This document shows, piece after piece, positions 34,016-46,552 of a stretch of 64,000 nt of DNA (the stretch's first letter is position 1; every line of letters starts with the position of its first letter). Under the pieces are notes generated by a model, which was not told the DNA's origin, made no database searches, and worked only from the letters and a program-made list of their open reading frames with translations. The position numbers were made by a program, and so were the translations under genes. Source of the DNA: Cotesia glomerata. Lineage: Eukaryota > Arthropoda > Insecta > Hymenoptera > Braconidae. Location: contig NC_058163.1 in assembly GCF_020080835.1 (NCBI RefSeq), positions 15,697,095-15,761,094 of the forward strand. Reading direction: 5' to 3'.

Positions 34016-37000
34016 TTAGAAGTCAGTAGAGATTAGATAATCATACATTTTCTTTTTAAATATTTCTAAGGTGGTTGTAGCTACTATATCAGCTGGTAAC
34101 TTTTGCCATAAACGTATTGCCGAAATTGAAAATGAATGCTCAAGATGTAAAGTAGAAAAACTAGGAATAAAGTAATTTACATTGTTGTTTTTACTCGCTA
34201 ATCTTTCTGAGCGCCTAGCATCGTCTTCTACAAATAATTCCCTTAAATAAATACGTTTTCCAGTATGTAGCAACTTATAGAAATATGTAGCCAGAAAATA
34301 TGTTCTTCTTGATTTAACCGATAACCATTTCAATTTGGATCGATAAGGAGTTATATGTTCATCTCGTTTAATATTAAAAATAAACCTTATTGTACAGTTT
34401 ACTGCACGCTGCAGTTTTAAATCATTATCAGCATTTGAATCGATTAGTACAACCGAACAATAATCTATCAGCGGAAGAATAGTAGCCGAAACCAATAATT
34501 TTCTGATATCAGAATTGAAAATATTTTTTCTCACTTTTAAGCAATATAATGCAGAATTTATCTTTTTTATAGTTTGAGAGATATGAGTTTTCCAAGATAG
34601 ATTATTATTTATGTATAAACTGAGGCATTTAGTAGAATTAATATAAGGTAATTTTACAATATCAATAGTTATGGATGGAAGAGTAGCCCAGTTGATTAAT
34701 TTAAGTTTACCGTTAGTTCCAAGAATCATCGCTTTTGTTTTACTGTGATTTACTATTAGACCATGTTCACGAGCCCAATCAGAGATAGCCTGTGCATCAA
34801 TAGTGACTCGGCTTATTGCATCAATTAAATCAATTGGCAAGAAATGATGACATATATATATGTCATCTGCAAACAGACCGTATTTACAATAAGTTATTCT
34901 TTTTACTACCAGATTTATTACCATTAAGAATAAAATTGGACCAAGAACTGAGCCCTGAGGAACTCCAGATGTTGTTTCTAAGAACTTAGATGGTAATTTA
35001 TTTTCATCTATTACAGATTGTGATCGATTTGATAAATAAGAAAAGAACCAAGCTAAAGTATTAATCGAAAAACCAAGTTCAAACATAGCTATTAAAATTA
35101 CTTTAGGATCAACATAGTCAAAAGCCTTACTTAAATCAAATAGTACTAATAAAGTTAATTCACCTCTGTCCATGGCACCTCGAACATCATCAGTTAATCT
35201 TAATAAAGCTGATTGTGTACTATGATGTTTTCTAAATCCCGATTAAAATTTGTCAAGTAATTCATTTCCTTCTAAATAATTTACTACTTGATCGGCAACC
35301 AGCCTTTCAAATACCTTGCTCAGATGAAACAAGTTTGCTATCGGACGTGTATCTGATACTGATTTTGGAGGTACCACTTTATTTAGCGGAATGATGAAGA
35401 CCCTTTTCCAATCTTTTGGAAAAATACCTGATTCAAGCGATCGATTAAACAGTAATGTGAGAAAAATACTAATCTGAGATATATGATCTCTTAACCATCC
35501 CAAATTCAAACCATCCGGACTCTTACTCTTAGATTTTAACTCGGTCAACTTTAGAGCTTTAGTTACATCAATGATACCGAGATATTTCCAATCAAAAGAA
35601 CAATTTACTTTACTAGTATGATGCATTTGTAATAAATCTAAAAACAAAGCATCACACGATGGATGCTTTCTAACTATAGTAGCAAAATGATAATTCAAAG
35701 TTTCAGCCGTAAAATAGTTTAATGGCGAGATAGCTTTACCTTTTATTAGTCCTAAACACTTAAGCTTGCTCCACACAGTTTGACCAATTGATAAATTAGA
35801 GAGCTCATTTTGTAGATAAGTATTCCGAGCTTGGTTTAATTCTAGTTTTAATTCCTTTCTTTTGATTTTATATAATCTAAGTAAGTCAGAATTTTTTGTT
35901 CGTTTGGCTCTTTTGTATAATATATCACGTTCTTTACATTTTAGTTTTAGCTCTTTTGTAATCCAACAATTTGAATTTCCAGTAATTTTATGCGTGATAA
36001 TAGGAGCATGTATATCTAGTAGTTTCAGAACATTATCTAAGAAATATTTTAATAGGTCATTAGGATCAAGATTTTTAACAATACTGACATCAATATTTAA
36101 TGTACTCATCAAAGAACTCGAGAGCGCATCATGATCACATTGTTTGAAATTTCTATAACTAATTAATTTAGCTAAAGGTTTTGGTAAGTTTAATAGATAT
36201 TCACAAAATAAGTAATCATGACCCGCTATAAAAGGTGCTTCAGACTTAAAGAAGGAACCTAATTTAGATTCAGAGTCTAATAGAATCACATCTAATCAAG
36301 AATCCCTCGAAGCACTATGATGAGTAGCGTTAAACGGCACGCAATACAGTGCGGATTCAAGAATAAAGGAATTCAAATGATTTGAAGCCCAAGTAGTCTC
36401 TAATAGATTGCCCGCATGAAAAAACTATATATGGCTGAACATATATGGAAAGTTATATGGGGAATATGTGATCATATATAGCGGCAAAATTATATATATG
36501 AAATAATAAATGTTTTGTTAATATAATGAAGATATATTTGATTCAATATAAGTTCAAATATATTAGTGCCGTATATTACTTAGTATATGTTATAAAATTT
36601 ACTATTATTATATAAAAATTACTTATATAGAAAACTATATAATAGATAAATATATTTTTCGTAAAATATATGTTGAGATAGATTATTACTGTATACTTTC
36701 ATTTATAAAATTTCAATTATATGGCAATATATATTATTTTATCATAAAATACCATACATAATACCAGATACTTATATGATATGTCGAAATAGGTCAAACA
36801 AAAAGATTAATAAAAAAAAAAAAAATTAATAATTTGTCGTATATCTTAAGTTTCAAGAGCAACTTGATCAATCGAGTTTACGGTCGAAGCAAATCTGAAT
36901 TTCAATAAATTAGTAACACATCACGAAATATTTTCTTTTTTTTTATAACTTTTTTTCAGAGAATTATTTGGCCTCAGCATTCTATTGTAATTTTGGTACC

Positions 37001-37776
37001 AATGCCAATATTAAAATTATATTGAACATATAATTTAAAGTATATTTTAAATTATACTGAAAAATACATTGTTCTTATACTATTTATAATATAGTGTTGA
37101 TTATAATATGTACGATATATTTAATCATATATAGCTGAAAATATAATTGAAATATATGTTATGAGTATAACATCAATACATAATACTACTTATATCATTA
37201 TTGTATATATGACACGGCAAAATTTTGTATATGGGTCCTTATATAATCACATATATTTTTATATATGTAAAATATAATTTTTTGTATATGATGAAGGATA
37301 TATAGCTTTTTCATGCGGGTGCAATTTAGATCTCCGGCAATAATTGAATTATTGTAATTAGGCGAATATTTTGAGTAAGTACTAAAAAATTCAAATAATG
37401 TATGACCATTTGGGCGTCGATAAATAACAGATAATAGAAGATGTGAATCATTCATAAGCTTAACATCTAACATTAGGAACTCAGGCGCATTTAAATCATG
37501 AGAGGTAGACGAATACAAAACACTAGCTTTAAGTGATTTATGCAAAAGACAAGCTACTCCTCCACCCTGAACAAATCGTCCAGTATCTGAATGCACCAAA
37601 TTACGATCTCTTCTAAAAACAACGTACTCTGATAATGGAAAAATGCTATTATCTATATTCGGTTTTAACCAAGTTTTAACAAGTACAATAATATGAGGAT
37701 TCAATTCAGCTACTAATCCATCCAAATGCGCAATATGACCTACAAAACTATCAATATTAAAACTTAAGACCCTCAA
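34016..37776 (-). pseudogene. LINE M ORF2: endonuclease and reverse transcriptase, interrupted
   Basis: The start is ATG at 37776 (MRVLSFNIDS). Endonuclease motifs include GGGVACLLHKSL, IYRRPN and AGDLN. The usual SETWL reads VKTWL, so the catalytic glutamate is replaced by lysine. The MITE at 36411-37319 splits the endonuclease just after AGDLNC; the frame continues across the insertion. TGA at 36296-36298 and TAA at 35243-35245 are in frame. The RT follows with LLVLFDLSKAFD, GVPQGSVLGPILFLM and a catalytic box ADD (YGLFADDIYI), then a complete thumb region to 34016. Every lesion is a simple one, so decay is moderate. Confidence 0.8.
36411..37319. mobile_element. MITE with 13 bp inverted ends, nested in LINE M
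   Basis: It begins CCCGCATGAAAAA and ends TTTTTCATGCGGG. Removing it with one copy of the 2 bp repeat TG (CA on the coding strand) restores the endonuclease frame of LINE M, which fixes both borders. It is 909 bp, extremely AT-rich, with many ATATAT words and no coding frame. The superfamily is unknown: the CCC termini recall some families, but the TSD is not TTAA. Confidence 0.75.
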
Positions 37777-37821
37777 AGATGTAAAATTATTTGTGGTTGT
37801 TTTACTTAAATCTATTTTATA

Positions 37822-39054
37822 TTAAATCAGTTTTTCCAGATCTAATTCAGAATTAATAACAATACGGTTCGAATCATCATTTTTCTTAACAAATATCACA
37901 CCATTTCGAACCCAAGCATATTTAAATTTGGAAGCTTTAGCTCTTTCTTTTGTCTTCATCCATAGTTTATAACAATTCGATGCTAAGTATTCATTAATGT
38001 ACACTTGACCTCGAAAAGCAGCATCAATATGATCCGGAAAGACATCAGCAACTTGTAAAATTTTTAATTTTTTCTTGACACTAAGAATATGATTTCGTAG
38101 CTCAGCTGATTTCATTCTCAAAAAATATGAACAATTAAAAGAACGCTGATCATTATTAGTATTAGCATTGCTAGACACTCGCCGATTTCCAACCTTCCAA
38201 GAACTCAGAATATCATTTGTTAAGTGAGATACTCCTAGTTTATTAAAAATTGAAGATGAGACCTGAAGAGGTGTTAATTTGGATGCTATTGACTCAGGTA
38301 TACCCGATATCAGCAAATCTGATGCATTTATGGATGGAATCCTCTTTTGGGAAGACCCTGCGGCATCCTTTAATCCCACAACTTCCTCTCTTAATTTGCA
38401 CATCTCATTAGATATTGATGTCGAATTTGCAATAGAATCATGTTTCAGGGTGACAAAATCAGTCTCTAATTTTTTAATGCTGGAAGTATTTGTAGTAACT
38501 TTTTCTTGTAAAAACTTAATTGTTTCCCCAAATTCATCAATTTTGTCTGACATCATCTTGGTAGATGTCAAAAATACTGTCATCATTGATGTCAATTTTT
38601 CATCTGTATTCATAGTGCTCCAATTATCGGGTAATTTTGTAAACTGCGACATTTTATTATTTGAAAGTGGTGAGAAAACAGAATCGGAAATAGGAAAGTT
38701 AGTCAACAGCGGACTAACTGGTGTAGAGGGTGACAAAGTTGCTGATTTATAGCTAGAAAAAGATGCATTTTTGGAATTTTTTTGAGTGGATTTGAGATTC
38801 TTTCCTATGGGCGGAAAAGCAGGAACTGAATTTAAAGTCAGTGGCGAACGACTTTCAGTGGCTGATTAACTTCTTGTTTTTATATCACTTGGGGCTAGAT
38901 ATCCAAATTGTTTAACACAACAGTTTTTTAGAGTCTTATTATTTAGTTTGGTGATCAAACAGTTTCGATGGTAATTCAACTGACAAGATAAACAAGTCAA
39001 AGGTGACCTAAGTTGCTTTTGACAGACAATGCATGTGCCTGATGTCGGTGACAT
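37822..39054 (-). pseudogene. LINE M ORF1: zinc finger, coiled coil, FP-like C-terminus
   Basis: The start is ATG at 39054 (MSPTSGTCIVCQ). A PHD-like finger (CIVC...CLSC...HRNC) is followed by one in-frame TAA (38866-38868), after which the same frame continues to 37822. The middle is Ser/Thr-rich, then heptad-rich (about 38600-38350), then comes DLLISGIPES and the C-terminal QVYINEYLASN and YAWVRNGVIFVKKNDD, which resemble the C-terminus of baculovirus FP protein as known for ORF1 of CR1-like LINEs. It would coat the element RNA. Only the one stop breaks it. Confidence 0.7.
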
Positions 39055-41058
39055 AACAGTTTTACAGTAGTTTATATTATATCAACTTATTTATCAATTA
39101 TGAAGAGAAGTTTCCATCATTATAAAAAATATTAGCAGTACGAACAAATCAGAGATATAATACACTGCACTATAATGAGTATAGAGTTAATAATCGATGA
39201 CGAGGGCCACTGGAATTGCAGATACAGTACTAATCTACTAGCTCAGTGTGTACATAGTATAGAAACACTATTGTGTATACCATTCATACACTATTATGTT
39301 TACATCATAGGCACATACACAGACACCTCTTAGCTCATAGCCAAAGGAGGTGCGCAAAGAACCAAAACAAGCACTAATGGTTAACCTTAATATATATTAA
39401 CGGAAAACTTTAGAGTTTAATTAGCACAATTTTATTAGATCACTAAATTGTACAATGAAGATTTATATTTCAAAATGTAGTAGAAAAAATTTCACTTTTA
39501 ATAACACCATGGAATACTTTATTCACTGGTGGAATGTAATAATAAAGCAAAAATAATAGGAGTAGAATATAAACGTGGTCTGATTGTATACAGTCATTTA
39601 CATAACATGTTAATTACTTATTACTAACAATAAGTTCAATTTTCGCCGCAAACAACAAAAGAAAAATTCAAATATTCATCGAAATTAATTTTGACACACT
39701 TAATTATTTCAAATTTTCGGCGGCTCGCGGCGGGTAACACTCACGGTCGGTTAATCAATTAAGTCGAGGATAAAAGAAGAAGCTCGAGGTAATTTGGGCT
39801 CGCGCTCGGAGATGGCGCGTCGGTCAGGCTAGTTGTCGTAACAACTCCAAATTTATCGAACGTCCAATTCAGTAATCACGAAAATAAACAACACGGATCT
39901 AAAGCATGGTATCAATTCCCACGTGGTGAGGTCACGAACACACACAAAAGTTTACACAACCCAATGGTACCGGGCCTCAGAGTGTCGTCACACACGTCTC
40001 GATAATCCGAAAGGAATTCAATAATTACTTTCGTAAAAAAAATATTAATACAAAAAAATTACACCAAAAATCAAACTGGTGAAATTTACTAAAATTGATC
40101 GCGATGTCGCGGTGAGGACACCCTGAAGCTAGAATTATCGATCAAACTCACCCTGTGGCCGCAGTAAACTCCTTGAAGTCGGTGTTGGCTCGTCAAAAGG
40201 CGCTCACTTAATTGGCGGGAAGGCTGGCGGCCTGGCGTCGATCTCTCGGCGATGGCGTTTCCCACTTGCACGTGCTGGCAAAATACCTTGGCACTCGGTA
40301 ATAATCCACCAGCTCAAACGATCGTCAAAAATATTCTCAGCGATACAACAATTTTAATTACCGGCAATATTTTATCACTCCACCAATTTTTAATTACGGT
40401 GAAAGTATCTCGTTAATGGCGTATCAGAATGATCGTCGACCAACAGGTACAGCGTCCAGATCAGAATTGATTGTTAATATGGCTGCCTCCTCGGCAACAC
40501 ATGCTCTTTACTTTTCGGTTCGTTCCAAAAACTCGCATCCAATCAGCTCACAGCTTCTTCTAGTCGGCCGTTGTATAATGGGATGCGTCCAGTATTCCGT
40601 TGCGATCGATGATTGGTCGATATGCCACTCGGTTCGGCTTACGTTATCCAGATGGTGCCTCGCTCGACTTCAAGTTGCTCAAACGCCGTCGTCGTTCGTC
40701 GGTTTCAAATTTTGCTTCACTCTCGCCGTGGTCCTCCTCCAGATGTCACGCTGGTCGTTGATGGCTCCGTGAAATTTTCGGGTTCGTCTGATCGCTCTAA
40801 CTTATTTTCGCTCTCACTCTATCATACTTTTTACAATATTCACACTCATTCATGCATAGTTTTCAAATTCGGCGCTTTTCCCTCCCACCTGTCTTACCTC
40901 AAGCACTCTGATCAGGAGACCGTTTGGGGCGACACAGTCGCGTCGAATCTCTGCCTTCCTTCAGCTGAGCCAAAATAATTAAATAATAAAGAAAATAAAT
41001 TTAAACAATTAACCAAAATAATCTTTTGACATGGAAAATTTCTCCCATGTCACAATAA

Positions 41059-42016
41059 ATAAAGAAATTATAATATTTTAATAATATTATTTTTCATTAT
41101 CTGTTGCCTTATATCTTTCTTCCTGTAGTCTAACATTAGAATAAATAAATTGCTGACGTTTTTTTTTTTTTATTTATTCGAAGTGCAGCTCGCATCACGT
41201 GAGACTCACACGTGCACCTCTTGTCAGCAGAAATATTGTACATCCCGTAATGAAAATTTTTGCTAATTAAGCAGTTTATATTATTTTAATTTCTTTATGA
41301 GTTATTTTTGTCTTTCATTAGTTTAATTTATTTATAAATATTCATTAAAAATTTATTTAGTTTCCCAGTTTTGGAAACGTGCTTTTACTGGCACTTCCTT
41401 TAGCTGAGAGAATTCTCACGAAACTTATTCATTTATTTGGCTATAAAATAATTTTAACCAACATAAGAAGCAAAATTTTGAATTTTTGAAAATTTTTTTT
41501 TATATTTATAAAATTTTTTTTTCCTTCCTTTGAAATTTTTGCTGACTTGAGATGTTAATATTTTTGTAATCGAAAAAATTTTTTTGTTGTATTGTTTATT
41601 GTGAAAAATTTTTTTTTATATAATATTTTTTTTTTTTATTATATATCGATCATTGACCACTCGATTACTCGTTTCCCCCCTCCCCCCCCCCCCATTTATA
41701 ATATTAATATCGGTTTTTCGACTTTCAACTATTTTAGAAAATTCTTTCTATTCCCTTCTATAGTCGAACTTTTGAAAATTTTTTTTGTATTATTTGGATT
41801 TTGGGGAATAAATTTATTCAAAAATTTATTTTGCGCTCAGTTACTACGTCGATTAATTGTCACTTTTGTTTTATTTTCGTTTTTTTATATTTTTTTTTTT
41901 TTTTTTTTTTTTTTCACTCAACTTGGAGACGAGCTCCTCCCCTCTCTCCCCTAAACCTTAATCGGAATAAGTAGCTAGATAGTTAGATCTTCGTCGAGTC
42001 AAGTCACTCTAAAACC
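41059..42016 (+). other. Gypsy A leader, right part
   Basis: Non-coding, with long T runs and a C run (41677-41692), continuing the T-rich leader that stops at LTR E (32462-32837). No gene is seen. Frames in the T-rich part are composition artefacts. Confidence 0.6.
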
Positions 42017-43594
42017 GTGGAAGCCTTCGAAGACGAAGAAAGAACGTTTTTCGTCCCATGCTCAAACGATTTTCCGTTCGGAGACATGGCATGGAGAACC
42101 TTCCGCGTAGACACCTTTATAAACGAGAAAAACCTTAACGCCCAGATACAAACTCTGGCTAAGGAACTTCACGATGCCCTGCCCTTCTTCAATAGAGAAG
42201 GGCCAACCGCCGTGAAAGATTTTGAATTATTCGATAGGATAGTAAGAAATTGGCTACCAGGTATTCCAGCAGACAATCAAGGCTTTTTCGCTCGCCGTAT
42301 GGCCTAAAAACTATATGAGCGAGCCAAAAGATTGATTGAACATGTCGAACTAGCCTCGGTAGAAGATATTTTACTAGTATTAGGTCGAAAACTCAAAAGG
42401 GGTGACCCATACATCACGTGGCAGAAAAACTTAGCCGTGGCAGTCCCAAAAGATACTGAAAATATCGAGGACTTTTATTACCGGTTAAGCGAGATGGTCC
42501 GTCGTATTGAGCTCAACGCTCCCGAAGCTGATAGGGCCGTAGTAAAACGGACATTCGAACAAACAGCAGCTACTACATTATACGAATACCTACCGGACTT
42601 TCTACGATGCCTGTGCAAAATAAGGAGAGCAGAAACTTTAGATGACATGTACAAAGCCATCGAAAATGACGCGTACAGAAGACCAGAACGTAGGCGCGCT
42701 ATGAGAGACGACGGACTCATACCAGGTGAAACTCTACCACCCTCGGTAGAATTTCACAGACGATCTGGACAAGACGGTAACCGACACTACCCACAAATGC
42801 TGAGATCTTCTCGAGATTACGACGATAGAGGTAATTATCGCGAATTACCTCGCACTTTAACATATCACGTGTACAGTCAAGCTCCAAGGACAAATGCTCC
42901 TGGGCTATTGCACACTACTGACTATTACGATGACTCCTTCCCCGATGCATGCGAAGACAGTCGCTATAGTGCAAGTTATCAACCAGAACCGCAGTTAATG
43001 GGTTCTACTTTCGCGTTCGGGACCGAACGAAACTCTCAGTATGCGCCTAGGGCACAGGGTTATTATCAACCGCGAACTTACCAAAATTACAATCAAAATC
43101 GTTATCATCCGGGAGTACTAGGACCTACTAGGAAAGGGGTACGCTTCGAAGAAGATGAGGACTCGGAAGAAGCTAAACTATGGCACAAATCGGACCCTTC
43201 GATAATCTGTAACTGTCCGTTCTGCCCAAAGGGAGAACGTCGAGACGCGTATGATCCTTTAAACGGGTCGGGCGCTCGTCAACCGGAAGCACTGGCGAGT
43301 ATGCCCATCCAGTCTCCATCTACTTCAATGAGAGTTCCCAGCAACTATCAACCATATCAAAGAAGCCAATATCGGAGTTATCAGAATCAATATCCTCGAT
43401 CAATTCTTCAAAATTCTCAAAAACAAGTCCTAGAACATCAATCAACGATGACGGAACCGACGTCTCCTCCCAGATTGGAACAACAACAACCATTAAGTCA
43501 AAACAACATGACGTCACAACCGGGACAACAGAACCTGCAATTGATGACCGCAGGAGAGCTACGAGCCCAGGTGAAGACGAACCAAAATGTCTAA
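42017..43594 (+). pseudogene. Gypsy A gag
   Basis: One frame of about 525 codons broken only by TAA at 42305-42307. Gag would form the particle that packages element RNA. No ATG lies upstream of the first stop-free codon at 41987; the first ATG in frame is 42086 (MAWRTFRVD). The N-terminal half is helical (ITWQKNLAVAVPKDTENIEDF, YEYLPDFL), and the second half is rich in Tyr, Arg, Gln and Pro. A classical CCHC knuckle is absent; only CNCPFCPKG near residue 402 is cysteine-rich. It overlaps the protease frame by about 70 nt in the -1 frame. Confidence 0.75.
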
Positions 43595-44878
43595 CAACAG
43601 GAAGAGGCCCTACAGTACATCTACAAAGTCCAGCACTCCGGAACGGGGGAGTAAACGCTCTTCTCGACACCGGTTCCGACCTTAATCTGCTCTGCATCGA
43701 TGAACTATGCGACGAGGCCTTCTGTAACATCGAAAATACGGGAGTAGTCGGAGGCATTGCTACAAGCTCAATGTCTATAACCGGTTCTATAAATCTTAAA
43801 ATATTCGGAGTTAAAATCGCATTTCATCTCGTACCAGAACCACCAGGTGGTTATAGGGCCATTCTCGGAAACGAATTTTTTGTTCAAAATCGTGTAAACA
43901 TCTCATTTTACTGGAACACCTTAGTAATGAAAAATAAGCCTATAAGTTCAATACCGATAATTAACCCACGAAAGTTTCCTGAGCGAAAGATCCTTGCTCT
44001 AGGAACTGGGCCGAAAATATATTTATCGTGTAATCAGCTCCTAGGGAATTATCAGCGATTCCTCATAGATACCGGGGGGATGTATGCCTCATCAATGCAT
44101 CTGCTTTAAAACCTGAAGCAATTATCGGCATTGGAAAAGCTAGAAGATTCCGAGGTCTCAGCGACAGTACCTTCGAGACTCTAGAAATAACCAGATTAAA
44201 AATTCTTAATATTGAAGTCGAGTTTCAAGTTTGTCGTGAGGATTTACCATTCCCTGGAGTGGGAATCCTGGAAAACAACTTCCATGAAACCAAAAAAGCA
44301 GAAATTTCCTACGATAATCAAACTTTAGCTTTATTATCTCGCCCTACAAAAATAATTTCCTTTAGCCTTGAAACAACACCTTCCTCGAATTATACAATAC
44401 CACCTCGTATGAAAATGGTAATAGCAATACCTGTCCAAGATTTCGAGAAGAGCGAAGGATACCTCCCTCGAATGGATCTTCCAGATAGGGTGCTTGGAGG
44501 AGAGGCTGTTGTCAAGGTGGAGGATGGATACGCTACGTGTATGGTTATCAATCTTAACTCCAATCCAGTTGACATAGAAATCGGACCCCAAACACTCGAA
44601 GAGTTCGAGTTCGATAACCCTAGCTCAGACGGGGATGAGTCCGATGACCCTCTGATAGAAAACTCCAGTCGTATAAGTAATCCGGAAAAACGTATCAAGA
44701 TGATACTCCAGAAAATTCCTCTAAGTCACCTAAACGAGGAAGAAAAAGAGCAAGTTCAGACTCTTATTCGAAACAATCACGATGTCTTCCATCTTCCTGG
44801 AGATAAGCTGGGTTGCTCGAAAAATTTCAGCGGGAGGAAATCGCCAGGCAGGTCGAAAGTCTCAAAAAACAAGGAATA
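43526..44878 (+). pseudogene. Gypsy A protease region with two tandem retropepsin-like domains
   Basis: The frame starts inside gag in the -1 frame, which suggests -1 frameshifting for expression. Domain one has ALLDTGSDLNLL and, about 70 residues on, YRAILGNEFF. Domain two has FLIDTGG, then (after a shift) DVCLIN and, about 70 residues on, GVGILENNFH. Both pairs match the active-site and ILG-type ends of retropepsins. A missing base in the G run at 44074-44079 splits the frame (frame one runs to 44109, frame two from 44079). The C-terminal part leads to HDVFHLPGDKLGC, a typical start of the RT region, then a short deletion. Retropepsins cut the Gag-Pol polyprotein. Confidence 0.75.
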
Positions 44879-46552
44879 ATACGAAAATCTAATTCTCCGT
44901 ACAATTCACCCTTGTGGATTGTACCAAAAAAATCAAATGACCCTTCTATAAAAAAGTATAGAATGGTTATTGACTTTAGACAGTTAAATAAAATAACTAG
45001 GGGGGATGCCTATCCCTTACCACTAATTATCGATATTTTAGACCAGTTAGGCAACGCTAAATTCTTCAGCGTTTTCGATCTCACTATGGGTTTCCACCAG
45101 GTCCCAATGCACCCCGCGAACGCGCGAAAAACGGCATTTTCTACACCAGATGGTCACTGGGAATATTGCTGTATGCTCTTTGGTCTAGAATATGCTCCGT
45201 CTATCTTTCAAAGAATGATGGATTCCACGTTAAGCAGGCTAAAAGGGGCGGAACTTTTCATTTACATCGATGATTTAGTTATTTATGGCAAAAACTTAGC
45301 CGAAGATGGAGTAAGAGTACAAAGATTATTCAACAGGTTGAGAGAAGCAGGTCTCACGCTTCAACCGGAAAAATGTAAATTTCTTTGTACGGAAGTAGAT
45401 TATTTAGGTCACGTAATTACGAAAGAGGGCATAAGGCCCGACCCGAAAAAAATCTCGTCACTTAATAATGCCTCGCGACCTAGAAATCACACAGAAGCCA
45501 GGAAATTCATGGGACTTTCCAATTATTACCGACGTTTTATCCAAAATTTCGCGGAAAGGGCTGAGCCCATAACCGATCTTACGCGAAAAACTAAACCTTT
45601 CATATGGACAGAGGAAGCGCAAACGGCATTTGACGATATCAAAAATGCCCTCTGCGTAGACTCTTTTCTAAAATACCCAGATTTTGATAAACCCTTTATC
45701 CTGGCTGTCAGCGCGTCGGACTCGGGAATATCCGGAATTCTCAGTCAAGCAACGACAGTGGAGGACGATGACCCAGACGGAGATGGGGAAAAGATAGTCT
45801 CGTGTGTCTCAAGAGTCTATCACGATACTGAAACTCGATATACAGACGTAGAAAAACAATGTCTCGCAGTGGTCTACGCAATTCAACAATTCAGACCGTA
45901 TCTCCAGAAAAATTTTACTCTTATAACTAGTAGTCCTTGTGTTACCTGGTTAAGGGATAACGCAACTGCCACCGAAAGACAAGCTGAATGGCGCTCTAAA
46001 TTAAGTAGATACAAATTTAATGCCATAGTCCGCCACAAAATTACCGAGCAATACGCGGAAGGACTCTCGTATAACCCAGAAGGTCGTCCTGAACCTTTAG
46101 GAAACCCGATAGATAATAACACCGAAAACAATCCTCTAGCGCTACCGATTTCTGCTATACCGACATCAAAAGGATCGGGTAAGAAACTCTCTGACTCGGA
46201 AGCGATTCAAGCGGTCAAACGCCCTGGTCGCCCTCCGAAACCTAAAAATAGACCAAAAGTCAGCAGCGCTCCTGAAGTAAGAGAGACCATTGCCTCTCGT
46301 CTTAGGAAAAGGGAGATGGGAAAAACGCGAGTCCCACCGAAAATAAATTATTACGAAACTAGCAACCTCGATATAACTTCAGAAGACCCGGAGAAGACAC
46401 AGGAAACCGGAAATGAAGAACAGGCGGACGACGAAGTCTTCCTACCAGCTTCCACACCAGGACCATCCACAAGTAATCCGACTCCAGACATTGGCCAAGA
46501 GGGGGACGACGAAGCAGAGAAGGAAGATGAAGCCGAAAAGAAAAACGATTAG
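44813..46552 (+). pseudogene. Gypsy A reverse transcriptase and RNase H-like domain
   Basis: RT motifs: YRMVIDFRQLN, FDLTMGFHQVPM, FGLEYAPSIFQRMM and the catalytic YIDD (LFIYIDDLVIYG), then YLGHVITKEGI. It begins after a short deletion and frame change that remove the start of the RT fingers (near 44815). The RNase H region is recognisable (RVYHDTETRYTDVEKQCLA) but lacks usual acidic residues: ILAVSASDS where TDAS is usual, LITSSPCVTWL where TDHKPL is usual, and AEGLS where ADALS is usual. The last 140 codons are a basic then acidic linker (KRPGRPPKPKNRP, then EGDDEAEKEDEAEKK). TAG at 46550-46552 interrupts, but the same frame continues. No integrase motif (HHCC or DD35E) follows. Confidence 0.8.

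Larger units (their letters stand above)
33707..39600 (-). mobile_element. CR1/Jockey-group LINE (M), nested in LTR E
   Basis: A minus-strand LINE with a (TAAA)n tail, seen as TTTATTTATTTA on the plus strand at 33707-33730, two ORFs (39054-37822 and 37776-34016), and a MITE inside ORF2. The 5' limit near 39600 is estimated, because no target duplication was found. About 540 bp upstream of ORF1 has no coding potential and is probably 5' UTR. The ORF plan matches LINE K. Confidence 0.75.
32838..41054. mobile_element. Large solo LTR, family E, nested in the Gypsy leader
   Basis: Starts TGGGATTTCGCC and ends CCATGTCACA, with ATAA on both sides (32834-32837 and 41055-41058). An alternative start 5 bp to the left (TATAAT) would align better with LTR D, so that end is uncertain by a few bases. 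Without LINE M (33707-39600) it is about 2.3 kb. It shares AGTTGGGCGCCAG near the left end with LTR D. The right part (about 39600-41054) contains GC-richer stretches and short frames without recognisable motifs, which I do not call genes. A short palindrome (TGACATGG...CCATGTCA) lies at its right end. Confidence 0.65.

Noticed and set aside
38279..38752. Plus-strand 157-codon frame
   Set aside because: It is antisense to LINE M ORF1, which has clear family features.
39780..40980. Possible host gene in the GC-richer right part of LTR E
   Set aside because: The frames of about 120 codons overlap each other, show no motif, and the region lies within the LTR E borders; LTRs D and E have a similar composition here.
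41592..41954. Phe-rich 120-codon frame before gag
   Set aside because: It comes from T runs in the Gypsy leader, has no motif, and ends before gag without linking to it.
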